From positions 2,976,001 through 3,040,000 of the forward strand of contig NZ_JACCBA010000001.1 of NCBI RefSeq assembly GCF_013409365.1: 64,000 bases of DNA. The letters are read 5' to 3'. Source of the stretch: Actinomadura luteofluorescens. GTDB lineage: Bacteria; Actinomycetota; Actinomycetes; Streptosporangiales; Streptosporangiaceae. The position numbers and the translations under genes are program-made. Below are positions 48,249 through 56,466 of this stretch, piece after piece. The notes beneath the pieces were generated by a model. It was not told the DNA's origin, did not search any database, and saw nothing but the letters and a program-made list of their open reading frames with translations. Numbering within the stretch: the stretch's first letter is position 1; every line of letters begins with the position of its first letter.

Positions 48249-49511
48249 GTGCCCACGTCCGAGCCACTGCGCGAGCTCATCGTCCGGCTGTGGGGCGAGT
48301 CCGGCCCGAACACGCCGGTCCTGGCGACCCTCGGCGACCTTCCCGCCGGCTACCGCCCCATGGAGAGCTACGCGGTCGTACCGAGCCCCGCCAACGCGCG
48401 GTTCCTCGTTCCGATCGCCGGCCACGCCGCCGCGGCGGCAACCCTGACCTGCTACAACCGGCTGCGCTCCGGGCAGGTGCGGGCGACCCGGCGGGTGCTC
48501 GGCGCCGGGTTCCGCACGGGACTCGCCCAGCGCCTGCTGCGGCACCGGCTGACCGTCGGCCTGCGCTCGGACATCCCCGCCGGACAGGCCGCCGACCACC
48601 TGCTCGGCGAGCACCTGCGCCGGGTGCTGGACGTCCCGCGGATCGTCTTCGGGCTGGGCGTGCGCCCCCTCGACCCCAACGGCAAGCCGACCCTCCAGGT
48701 CTTCTCGGGCGACGGCGCACCCCTCGGCTACGCGAAGATCGGCTGGAGTCCCGCCACCAAGGAGATGGCCGCGACCGAGGCGGCGGCCGTGGAGGCCGTC
48801 GGTGCCGCGCTGGCCGCGTCCGGTCCCGGGACGGGCGGGCCGCGCCCCCACGTCCCCGCGCTCCTGCACCACGGCCCGTGGCGCGACCTGCTCATCACGG
48901 TGACGGCGCCGCTACCGGCCCGCGTGAGCGGCCATGCCGACCCCGACAGCCCACCCGAGCCGGGGTTCACCCTCGCCGTCGCCGACAGCGCGTCCTCGGG
49001 CTGGGAGAGCCTCACCGACACGGCGTTCTGGCGGCGGCTGCGCGACGGCGTCGCCGCCATGGGCGACGAGCCCCGCCTCGCCGAGGCCATGAGCGCCGTC
49101 ATGGACGGTCTCGCCGACCGGCACGGGGAGTCGAAGCTGCGCATCGGCCGCTGGCACGGCGACTGGGTCCCGTGGAACGTCGGCCACCACGCCGGCGACC
49201 TGCACGTGTGGGACTGGGAGCACAGCGCCACGGGCGCGCCGGTCGGCCTCGACCTGCTGCACTGGCGCTTCCAGGTCGCCCTCGTGCTGCGCGGCGCCCC
49301 GCTGGACGCGGCCGTCGCCGCCGTCGAGAGCGCCGCCCGGGACGAGCTGGAGGCGTTCGGCGTGGCGGCGGAGGCCCGCGAGCTGATGGCGCGCCTCTAC
49401 CTGCTGGAGATGTTCGCGCGCACGCACCGGCTCAAGCTCGGCGGCGGAGGCTGGAACCCCGCCCTGTTCCCCGCGATGCTCGACGTCCTCGCACGCTGGC
49501 GGCTGTGTTGA
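48249..49511 (+). CDS. APH-fold phosphotransferase-like protein
   Basis: The protein has 420 residues. The C-terminal half carries the catalytic loop of aminoglycoside/choline kinase-like proteins, GRWHGDWVPWNVG (HxDxxxxN), and a DFG-like metal motif VWDWEHSATGAPVGLDLLHW. The ATP-binding lobe is recognisable around GYAKIGWSPATKEMAATEAAAV. Residues 1-120 are an N-terminal region I cannot name. The substrate may be a sugar or other small molecule; resistance is unlikely given the position in a glycan locus. The GTG at 48249 follows CAGGAGTCGTC. The 3' end runs into the inverted copy of the structured repeat, and the final residues (RWRLC) are encoded there. Confidence 0.75.
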   Translation: MPTSEPLRELIVRLWGESGPNTPVLATLGDLPAGYRPMESYAVVPSPANARFLVPIAGHAAAAATLTCYNRLRSGQVRATRRVLGAGFRTGLAQRLLRHRLTVGLRSDIPAGQAADHLLGEHLRRVLDVPRIVFGLGVRPLDPNGKPTLQVFSGDGAPLGYAKIGWSPATKEMAATEAAAVEAVGAALAASGPGTGGPRPHVPALLHHGPWRDLLITVTAPLPARVSGHADPDSPPEPGFTLAVADSASSGWESLTDTAFWRRLRDGVAAMGDEPRLAEAMSAVMDGLADRHGESKLRIGRWHGDWVPWNVGHHAGDLHVWDWEHSATGAPVGLDLLHWRFQVALVLRGAPLDAAVAAVESAARDELEAFGVAAEARELMARLYLLEMFARTHRLKLGGGGWNPALFPAMLDVLARWRLC

Positions 49512-49705
49512 TTCAGTCCCGGCCCACTTCGCTCGCCTTGCGGCTGTGTTTCAAAGTCCCGGCCCACTTCGCTCGCCTTGCGGCTCGCTACGTGACCGAG
49601 CCTGGGCGAACGCGGCATCGCTTCGCGATCTGCCCGGTTTCGCTCGCCTCCGGCTTCGCTGCACCGGGCAGCTCACGCGTTCGCGTGCGTCGCTGAGGCC
49701 ACTTC
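49500..49705 (-). repeat. Structured intergenic repeat, copy 3 (inverted)
   Basis: Read on the minus strand, this matches 880-1082 closely, including CGCACGCGAACGCGTGA, GCGAGCGAAACCGGGCAGAT and the doubled end module AGGCGAGCGAAGTGGGCCGG. It starts within the last codons of the phosphotransferase-like gene. The 320-bp gap 49512-49831 holds this repeat and a terminator, and no gene. Confidence 0.8.
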
Positions 49706-49775
49706 GAGACAGCCCCCTAGCGCCCTCTGTCCCCTGCCTGGGCCGCGCCCTTCGGACAGTAACCCGGAAACGGAG

Positions 49776-49811
49776 CGGGCCCGGGCTCGGCTTGCGCCGA
49801 ACCCGGGCCCG
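49776..49811 (-). terminator. Strong hairpin after the fibrinogen-domain gene
   Basis: The arms CGGGCCCGGG and CCCGGGCCCG extend inward through CTCGGC-TTGC-GCCGA. It lies 20 bp past the stop at 49832. Confidence 0.8.
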
Positions 49812-49831
49812 ATCACGGTCCGGTCTGCCGG

Positions 49832-52210
49832 TCAGGGTGACGCGACCGCCGTCGAAGCGGAGCGGTTGCCCCCCGCGTCGATGGCCCGCACCCAGTAGTT
49901 GCCACCGGGCTCGGTGACGTCGAGGTGCCAGCCCGCCGTGACGCCGATGACCCGGTCGTCACGGATGACCTCGTACTTGACGCCCTCGTTCTCCGCGGGC
50001 GCCTTCCACGAGACCTTCACCCCGCCGCCGTCGGAGGCCACCTTGAGGTCCGTCGGTTTCGCGGGCGGCGTCGCGTCCTGCTGGCACACGCGCGTGAATC
50101 CGCCGGCCCATTGATAGCCGGTGCTCAGCCAGGATCCGCGGTTGATGTCGCCGCCGATCCACATGCAGCCCTGAGCGTCCTTGGTCATCTCCCACGGCCC
50201 GTTGCCGGCGCGGGTGGCGATGCTCGGCAGGAAGTCCGACACCGGCTCGGCGGTCTTGCCGTCGAACGCGCCGACCGCGTTGATGGACTGGATCTGCGAC
50301 CAGGTGGTCGGCGTCGGCCAGGCGTCGCCGTCGTGGTAGAGGAAGTTGTAGCAGTGGCAGCTCGCGTAGACGATGCCGTTGATCTCCACCGCGGCCTGGA
50401 AGTCGCCTCCGGTCTTGGCGATGACGGTGTGGAGCCGCTCGAACTTGCTCTTGGTGTAGGCGCTGAGGACGTGCTCGGAGCCGCCCACCCAGACCTTGTC
50501 GCCGAACTCGCGGATGATCTGCTGGTACTGCTTGTCGACCGTCGGCGTGCTCGGGTGCCAGTTCTGGTCGTCCAGCCCGGCGACCTGGACCGCCGGAGCG
50601 GCCGTGCCGATCACCGCGATCTTCCGCGCGGGCTTGGAGTTCACGCTGGTGAAGTAGCCCGAGTAGTAGACCCGGTCACCGGTGGGGTTCGCGTCCAGCT
50701 CCATCACCGAGCCGTTGAAGGCCGGCTTCCACGTCCCGTCGGGCTTGCCGTCGGAGACGCGGACGCGCGCCGCGCGTCCCACGGAGATCGGAGAGCCGAT
50801 CGGGTTGCCGCCCGCGATCCGGGTGAAGTTGCCGCCCACGTACAGCCAGTCGCCCTGCAGGTCCAGCGCGCGGGCCATGGCGGCGCCGCCCGTGGAGTTG
50901 GTGACGTTGGCCTGCCATCCGGCGGCGTTCTTGCCCGTCGCGAGGTCGAGCGCCACCAGGCCGGTGGTGTTGGCCGCGTCGTTGGCCTTGGTGAACTCAC
51001 CGGCGACGATCAGCTTGCCCCCGGCGACCTGCAGGTCCCAGACGCCGCCGTTCAGCTTCGGCCGGAACGAGGACTTCCACTCGCCCGTCGCGGTGTCGAA
51101 GGCGGCCAGGTACGACTGCTCGACCTTCTCACCGGAGGCGGGCGACGCGCCCTTCTGGACGTACTTGAACTCACCGCCGACGTACATGGTGTTGCCGGAC
51201 ACGGCCATGCCCTGCACCTCGAGGTGCGCCTCGCCGGTCCCGCCGCTCACGACACCCGTGACGCCCCAGGCGCCGCCGGAGGTCTTGTTGCTCATCAGCG
51301 GCTTCTCGCTGGCGGACGGCGTGCCCGAGTCGGGGACGGCCGGGTACTGCAGGTCGGTCAGCTTCGGCCGGATCCACACCTGGGCGAACGGGATGGTGTT
51401 GCCGCCCGAGACGCCGGACCGCCACAGGTAGCTGGTCGGGCTGTTGTCGCCGGCCGTGACGTACGACCGGTAGGAGAAGCCCCGCTGCCAGCTGTTCTGC
51501 TTGGTCTCGAAGGTGTAGAACCCGTGGGTCGGCCTGAGCAGGCTGTCCTTGGTGACCTGCCTGGTGTTGCCCCCGCTGTAGTCGGTGCCGTCGAAGGAGA
51601 CGGACGACAGCGGGTGCGACGGGTCGGCGTCGAACGTCCAGGACCACGGCGCGGCCTTCTGGAACTTCCACAGCATGTTCTGCCACTTGGTGCCGCCGGC
51701 GTCGGTCGCGCGCCGGATCCGCACCCCGTCGGGCAGGTCGTCGACCGTGTGGCCGTTCAGCAGCCCGTCGATGGTCTTCGCGGGCAGGGTGGCGGGGGTG
51801 AACGCGGCCGTGCCGGTCGGGCTGTTGCGCACCGACGCGGCGCCGTTCTGGCCGGGGAAGGCGAAGTTCCAGCCCTGCCGGCCGCGGCCGACGAGCACCC
51901 AGCCGCCGCCGTCGGTGGTCATGTCGCAGTAGAACTGGTCGGGCGCGATGAGCTTCGGCGTCTGCAGCCAGTAGATCCCGTCAGTGCTGGAGGGGAACTG
52001 CTGCTTGATGGCCCAGCAGGAGGCCGCGGCCCGGGCGGAGGTCTTTCCGTCCCGCTGCACGGCCGCCGCGCTGAGCGACGCCGACCGGTCGCCGCCCTGC
52101 GCGGACACGGTCGCGACGACCGTGCCGGTCAACAGCGCCGCGGTGGCCGCTATGGTCACGACGCTCCTGCGGTACCGGACACCGCGCAGGAAACGCAATC
52201 GATCTGGCAT
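49832..52210 (-). CDS. Secreted protein with fibrinogen-like, beta-propeller-like and FN3 domains
   Basis: The protein has 792 residues. A signal peptide covers about 1-37 (SVVTIAATAALLTGTVVATV). Residues 65-300 resemble a fibrinogen-C-like domain: SCWAIKQQFPSSTDGIYWLQ, then APDQFYCDMTTDGGGWVLVGRGR. Residues 330-690 hold repeats of the type MYVGGEFKYV, LIVAGEFTKAND, LYVGGNFTRIAGG and VYYSGYFTSVNS, like beta-propeller or DUF5122 blades. An FN3 domain (about 705-790, PAKPTDLKVASDGGGVKVSW) closes it. Fibrinogen-like domains commonly bind acetylated or other glycans, so surface glycan binding is an inference. The ATG at 52210 follows GGGGGAGTAC. It has its own promoter and terminator. Confidence 0.83.
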   Translation of the reverse strand: MPDRLRFLRGVRYRRSVVTIAATAALLTGTVVATVSAQGGDRSASLSAAAVQRDGKTSARAAASCWAIKQQFPSSTDGIYWLQTPKLIAPDQFYCDMTTDGGGWVLVGRGRQGWNFAFPGQNGAASVRNSPTGTAAFTPATLPAKTIDGLLNGHTVDDLPDGVRIRRATDAGGTKWQNMLWKFQKAAPWSWTFDADPSHPLSSVSFDGTDYSGGNTRQVTKDSLLRPTHGFYTFETKQNSWQRGFSYRSYVTAGDNSPTSYLWRSGVSGGNTIPFAQVWIRPKLTDLQYPAVPDSGTPSASEKPLMSNKTSGGAWGVTGVVSGGTGEAHLEVQGMAVSGNTMYVGGEFKYVQKGASPASGEKVEQSYLAAFDTATGEWKSSFRPKLNGGVWDLQVAGGKLIVAGEFTKANDAANTTGLVALDLATGKNAAGWQANVTNSTGGAAMARALDLQGDWLYVGGNFTRIAGGNPIGSPISVGRAARVRVSDGKPDGTWKPAFNGSVMELDANPTGDRVYYSGYFTSVNSKPARKIAVIGTAAPAVQVAGLDDQNWHPSTPTVDKQYQQIIREFGDKVWVGGSEHVLSAYTKSKFERLHTVIAKTGGDFQAAVEINGIVYASCHCYNFLYHDGDAWPTPTTWSQIQSINAVGAFDGKTAEPVSDFLPSIATRAGNGPWEMTKDAQGCMWIGGDINRGSWLSTGYQWAGGFTRVCQQDATPPAKPTDLKVASDGGGVKVSWKAPAENEGVKYEVIRDDRVIGVTAGWHLDVTEPGGNYWVRAIDAGGNRSASTAVASP

Positions 52211-52297
52211 GTACTCCCCCGGGGGATTCGACGGAGGGGATGGCGCTGAGCAGGTGTTTCCACTGCCGCTCCGGGCGCCACGCATGAGAATGACGCA

Positions 52298-52327
52298 ACG
52301 TTAGTGCAGGTGGAGACTACCGGTCAA
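52298..52327 (-). promoter_or_regulatory. Candidate promoter of the fibrinogen-domain gene
   Basis: On the minus strand, TTGACC (52322-52327) and TAACGT (52298-52303) are spaced 18 bp, giving a leader of about 80 nt before the ATG at 52210. The region 52298-52380 is the most AT-rich of this part. Confidence 0.5.
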
Positions 52328-52443
52328 CGAAATCCAGAATCCTGGAATAGTAATGTGAACAAGGTCCTAGCGCGTTCCAGAAGGCGGGAAAAAATCCGCG
52401 CCACAACTGTAAACCACGCCGCGGGTTCGAGCGTCGCGCCCGC

Positions 52444-53343
52444 TCAGCTCGGCCAGCCGAAATCGACGCCGAGCCACTCGAACAGCTCTCGATTGTGCGG
52501 CCGGTAGAACTCGGTGAGCTCCTGCTTGACCGCGGCGTCCATCGGCGGCGCGGGCAGATGGTTGTGCCGCTCGGCGCTCCGCAGCCGGTGCGGGGGCAGC
52601 CCGAGGAAGCCGCAGGCGCGGTCGAGCGCGGCCTGCTCGTCGGCGTACATCTCCTCCGCGGACATGATCAGGAAGTTCTCGCGCGGGTAGTACTCCCGCC
52701 ACTGCTCCAGCTGCGGCAGGTAGACGCCGCGGTCGCGGTAGCTGTGGAAGTCGTGCGCCTCGCTGTAGTACAGCGGCTCGGCGCGCATCCGCTCGACCTC
52801 GCCGCGCAGCCGCTCGGGCTCGGCGGCGAGCGCCTCCTCGAACCCGAGGTCCTCCACGCCCTTGCCGACGGCCTCCCAGTAGTGGGAGTAGGCGCGCTTC
52901 ACCGGATCGCGCAGCACGACGACGACCTTGAGGTCCGGCATCCGCTCGTGGATCCGCTCGGCGGCGAGCGGATAGTACATGTAGTAAGGGCACGCCTCGC
53001 CGGTCAGCGGGCGGCTACCCGCCTTCTGTTCGAGCCGGTCGAGTTCGCCCTCGGTGGCGAAATGGGATCGGTACCAGACATCGCCCTTGGCATAGTTCAC
53101 GTAGAAGTACCAGGGGCTTTTCAGCCCGCGCGACGCCGGGAACATCGGCATGACCAGCGGATGCTGGATCAAGTAGTTCCACAGCGACGTCGTTCCGCCC
53201 CGTTTAGTGCCGATCACCATGAAGTCGGGAAGATGGCGTTGATCCGCCGTCCGCATGCCGTACGTCCGGGTGACGGAATTGGCCATGTCCTTGAAGGCCC
53301 GCGGCGAACGATCCTTCAGACCGGAAACCAGACCCCTGGTCAT
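52444..53343 (-). CDS. PAPS-dependent sulfotransferase (heparan/carbohydrate type)
   Basis: This 299-residue protein has the sulfotransferase P-loop for the PAPS 5'-phosphosulfate, FMVIGTKRGGTTSLWNYL (41-58), and the 3'-phosphate site VVVLRDPVKRAYSHYWE (141-157). RGLKSPWYF near 72-80 and SAEEMYADEQAALDRACGFLG near 230-255 match bacterial members of the carbohydrate/heparan sulfotransferase group. It should transfer sulfate from PAPS to a hydroxyl, probably on a glycan. The ATG at 53343 overlaps the stop of the flippase gene as ATGA, so it is translationally coupled to glycan export. It is the last gene of the polymerase-flippase-sulfotransferase operon. No signal peptide: cytoplasmic. Confidence 0.92.
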   Translation of the reverse strand: MTRGLVSGLKDRSPRAFKDMANSVTRTYGMRTADQRHLPDFMVIGTKRGGTTSLWNYLIQHPLVMPMFPASRGLKSPWYFYVNYAKGDVWYRSHFATEGELDRLEQKAGSRPLTGEACPYYMYYPLAAERIHERMPDLKVVVVLRDPVKRAYSHYWEAVGKGVEDLGFEEALAAEPERLRGEVERMRAEPLYYSEAHDFHSYRDRGVYLPQLEQWREYYPRENFLIMSAEEMYADEQAALDRACGFLGLPPHRLRSAERHNHLPAPPMDAAVKQELTEFYRPHNRELFEWLGVDFGWPS

Positions 53344-54953
53344 GCACTCTCCCCCTGTCGGGCGCCGCGGTTGCGGACCGCGCCGAGGAACTCGGCACCC
53401 CCCAGCGAGTGCCGCAGACGCCACAGCGTAGCGGCGTATCCGGCGCAGGCGACGACGGCGTAGAGGACGAAGACCGGCGCCGAGGTCCCGAGCACGGTCC
53501 GCAGGGCGACCCCGGTCAGGCCGAACCACGCCAGCGCCCACAGCCCGGTCACGGCGACGCGCCGCACGTCCAGCCGCAGCCCGAGCAGGTAGCGGACCTG
53601 CAGCGCGGCCGCGACCGTGTCGATCAGCATCGCCACCGCCCAGGCCGCCGCCGCTCCCGCGATGCCGAACGGCGGGACGAGCAGCAGGGTCAGCACGATG
53701 TTCACCGCCAGGGCGACCGACTTGTTGGCCAGGCTCCAGGAGCTCTTGCCCCCCATGAGCAGCACCGTCTGCACGTTGCCGGCGCCGAGTGCGAGCAGCA
53801 TCGCGCCCGCGAGCACCGCCAGCGTGACGGCGCCGCCCGTGAACCCCTCGCCGAACAGCGCCAGCAGGAACGGGCCGAAACTGGCCAGCACCAGGTAGAT
53901 CGGCCAGGACGCGAGGACGACCCACCGGGTGGCCAGCGAGTTCAGGTGCCCGGCCCGGTCGCGCTCGTCCCGCGCGAGCATCGCGGCGACCTGCGGCGCG
54001 ATCGCGATGCGGGCGGCCTGGAGTACCAGCGTGCCGGTGCTGACGAACCGGTTGGCGGTGGCGTAGACGCCCGCCTCCTCGCTGGACACCAGCATCGCGA
54101 CCAGCGGGACGTTGGCCCACACGAGGGCGATCTCGACCGCGGCGGCGACGCCGCGGGGGCCGGAGAACGCCCAGAACTCCCGTCCCGTCGACCCGCGCCG
54201 CGTCCCGGCCTCGCCCGTCGCGGCCCCGGCCGTCGCGTCGCCCGGCCGGTGGCCGGCCTCGGCACGGGGCACCATCCGCCACAGCACCAGGACGGCCGCG
54301 ACGAACGACGCCGCGATCGGCGCCGTCCAGGCGACCATGACTCCGGCGGCCCCCAGGCCGAGCACGAACACCAGGCCGACCAGCAGCGGGCGGGCGCCGG
54401 GCAGGAGGACGTTGTTGATGAGCGAGTAGGCGGTGACGCTCCCGAGCCCGCGGGTGCCGCCGAGCGCCACCCGGGTCAGGGCCATGAGCCCGAGGAACGG
54501 CGCGGAGATCCGCAGCAGCGTCACGGCCGTGCCGGCGTCCGCCGGGTCGACGAAGCGGTCGGCGATCCAGGGTGCCGCCAGGTAGGCGCCCACCGAGCAC
54601 AGCACGCCGACGACCACCACGGGCACGTGCGAGACGATCATGAGCCGGCGCAGCTCGTCCACCCGGCCGAGGGCGCGCAGCCGCGCCGTCGTCCGCACCA
54701 GCCCGGTGTCGGCGCCCAGCTCGGCGATCTCGGCGACGATCGTGAACAGCGCCACGACCACGAAGAACACGCCCGCCTCGGCGACGCCCAGCGTCCGGGC
54801 GACGACGACGGTGAGCAGGAACCCCGAGGCCGCCGCGATCACTGAGCTGACCAGGCCGATCGCCCCGCCGCGGGCGAACTCACGCAGGTCGCGGCCGTGC
54901 CGCCGCCCGCCCCCGCCGGTCCCCTGGTCAGCCTGCGGCAACGCCGCGGTCAT
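53340..54953 (-). CDS. Wzx-like polysaccharide flippase
   Basis: This 537-residue protein has about 14 membrane helices of the MOP/polysaccharide-transporter type: REFARGGAIGLVSSVIAAASGFLLTVVVARTLG at the start, ELGADTGLVRTTARL, GTRGLGSVTAYSLINNVLLP and SSEEAGVYATANRFVSTGTLVL in the middle. It should flip lipid-linked repeat units across the membrane. A cytoplasmic loop of about 40 residues (GHRPGDATAGAATGEAG...) is Ala/Gly-rich. The start at 54953 overlaps the end of the polymerase gene by 26 nt, and its stop overlaps the sulfotransferase start by 4 nt, so the three genes form one coupled operon. Confidence 0.9.
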   Translation of the reverse strand: MTAALPQADQGTGGGGRRHGRDLREFARGGAIGLVSSVIAAASGFLLTVVVARTLGVAEAGVFFVVVALFTIVAEIAELGADTGLVRTTARLRALGRVDELRRLMIVSHVPVVVVGVLCSVGAYLAAPWIADRFVDPADAGTAVTLLRISAPFLGLMALTRVALGGTRGLGSVTAYSLINNVLLPGARPLLVGLVFVLGLGAAGVMVAWTAPIAASFVAAVLVLWRMVPRAEAGHRPGDATAGAATGEAGTRRGSTGREFWAFSGPRGVAAAVEIALVWANVPLVAMLVSSEEAGVYATANRFVSTGTLVLQAARIAIAPQVAAMLARDERDRAGHLNSLATRWVVLASWPIYLVLASFGPFLLALFGEGFTGGAVTLAVLAGAMLLALGAGNVQTVLLMGGKSSWSLANKSVALAVNIVLTLLLVPPFGIAGAAAAWAVAMLIDTVAAALQVRYLLGLRLDVRRVAVTGLWALAWFGLTGVALRTVLGTSAPVFVLYAVVACAGYAATLWRLRHSLGGAEFLGAVRNRGARQGESA

Positions 54954-56295
54954 CCGCGCCTCCCGCCTTTCCTTCGGCCGATCCGCGCAGGATCAGCGCA
55001 CCCGCCACGAAGACCAGGATCAGTTCGGTCTGGTCGAGGCTGTAGTAGAAGAGCATGAACGATGCCATCACCACCACCGCGTGGAGCCACAGCAGGGAGT
55101 CGGGCGTGACCCTCCGGGTGCGCATCGAGAGCAGCCACAGCCAGCCGCAGAAGAACACCAGCCCCGGAAAGCCGTAGGAGAACATGAGGTGCCAGAACTC
55201 GCCCTGGGTCCCCACTGACACCACGTAGGTCTCGGACGGTCGCGGGGCGCCGTACCCGAGCACCGGCGAGTCGAGCGTCCGCACGAACGCCTCGCCGTAG
55301 AGGCCGAGGCGGTCGTTGGTGGTCGAGCTGTACTCCGTGCGGCTGTCGATCCCCGAGCCGACGCCGGACAGGAGCGCCGCGATGCCGCCGACCACCATGA
55401 GCGCGATGACCATCGCCGGCCACCGGGCGTGCCCGCGTCCGAGGTAGCGGAGCGCCGTGTAGAGGACGCCGACCACGATCGCCAGGAACATCCCGCGGTT
55501 CAGCGTCGCGAAGGCCGGGACGAGCGAGGCCGCCATCAGGCCGATGAGCGCCAGCCGCAGGAGGAACCGTGCCTGTGTCACGTAAAGGATGACGAAGGGG
55601 AACAGCAGGGCGTAGTGCGCGCCCCAGGCGTTGGTGTACGGAAAGGGCGCGCGGGGCCGGTTGTAGGGGGCGGGCGCGCCCCAGGGCTGCTGGATCTCGG
55701 CGAACTGCGGGTGCACGAGGTCGTGGACGTACTCGTTGCCCCCGATGGCGCCGGGCAGGATCCGCTCGAACGGGGTGGTCAGCCCCGTCTTCGGCATCAG
55801 CACGCCGAGGAAGCCGCCGATCACCACCCACACCCAGAAGACGACCACCATCCCGAGCGCGCGGCGGATCGGCAGCCGCTTCACGGAGCAGTTGTAGGCG
55901 TAGACGAACACGACGGTCGCGGCCGCGTAGTTCATGAAGGTGAAGATGAAGCCGACACCGCGCCCGAAGCTGTCGATCTGGGTTCCGGACGCGATCACCC
56001 AGACCAGGAAGAGCGCCCAGAGCCCGAACCGCCGGGGTGCGCGCGTCCCGCCGCGCAGCATCAGGTGCAGCGCCATCACCGACGCCGCGATCGGCGCCGC
56101 GAACGCACCGAGGCCGAGCAGCCACCAGACCGGGAAGCCGACGAACAGCAGGCTCAGCGGCCAGGCCGGCAGATCCTTGCGGTCCGACTCCTCGGGGGTC
56201 TCCTCGCGCGGCCCGGACCCGGCGAACCGCCGCCGCGAACCCGACCTGCCCGGCCGGGGCGGCGCGGCCGGGCGCCGCGGCGCGGTCGTGACCAA
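54928..56295 (-). CDS. Wzy-like polymerase / O-antigen ligase family membrane protein
   Basis: This 455-residue protein has about ten membrane helices. A long outer loop carries PFPYTNAWGAHYALLFPFVIL, and the segment FATLNRGMFLAIVVGVLYTAL plus GYGAPRPSETYVVSVGTQGEFWHLMFSYGFPGL resembles the O-antigen polymerase/ligase fold. Arg in LNRGMF and the final His are typical contacts. It would polymerise flipped repeat units outside the membrane. The TTG start at 56295 follows GGGGAGGCGAGT, a very strong ribosome-binding site. The N-terminal 45 residues are Arg/Pro-rich and cytoplasmic. It is the first gene of the operon with flippase and sulfotransferase. Confidence 0.87.
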   Translation of the reverse strand: MVTTAPRRPAAPPRPGRSGSRRRFAGSGPREETPEESDRKDLPAWPLSLLFVGFPVWWLLGLGAFAAPIAASVMALHLMLRGGTRAPRRFGLWALFLVWVIASGTQIDSFGRGVGFIFTFMNYAAATVVFVYAYNCSVKRLPIRRALGMVVVFWVWVVIGGFLGVLMPKTGLTTPFERILPGAIGGNEYVHDLVHPQFAEIQQPWGAPAPYNRPRAPFPYTNAWGAHYALLFPFVILYVTQARFLLRLALIGLMAASLVPAFATLNRGMFLAIVVGVLYTALRYLGRGHARWPAMVIALMVVGGIAALLSGVGSGIDSRTEYSSTTNDRLGLYGEAFVRTLDSPVLGYGAPRPSETYVVSVGTQGEFWHLMFSYGFPGLVFFCGWLWLLSMRTRRVTPDSLLWLHAVVVMASFMLFYYSLDQTELILVFVAGALILRGSAEGKAGGADDRGVAAG

Positions 56296-56327
56296 ACTCG
56301 CCTCCCCTACCTTCCGGAACCCCGTCC

Positions 56328-56349
56328 GGTTGACCGGAGGTTGACCGGA
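56328..56349. promoter_or_regulatory. Perfect tandem 11-bp repeat in the divergent glycan promoter region
   Basis: GGTTGACCGGA occurs twice back to back, one helical turn apart, between the polymerase operon (minus) and the beta-helix gene (plus). Each copy holds TTGACC. It could be a binding site for a shared regulator. Confidence 0.45.
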
Positions 56350-56466
56350 GTCATCCGTTTCCGACCGGCAAGAGGATACGAACCTTACACTCGGAGGCCG
56401 AGCCTACGCCCCTGCGCCAGGGGATCGCGCCGGCTCGGGGCGGGCCGCGATCGGGGAGAGTGAGCA

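Noticed and set aside
48249..49511. An aminoglycoside resistance gene
   Set aside because: Only the kinase fold is recognisable; the long unknown N-terminal region and the glycan context do not support resistance.
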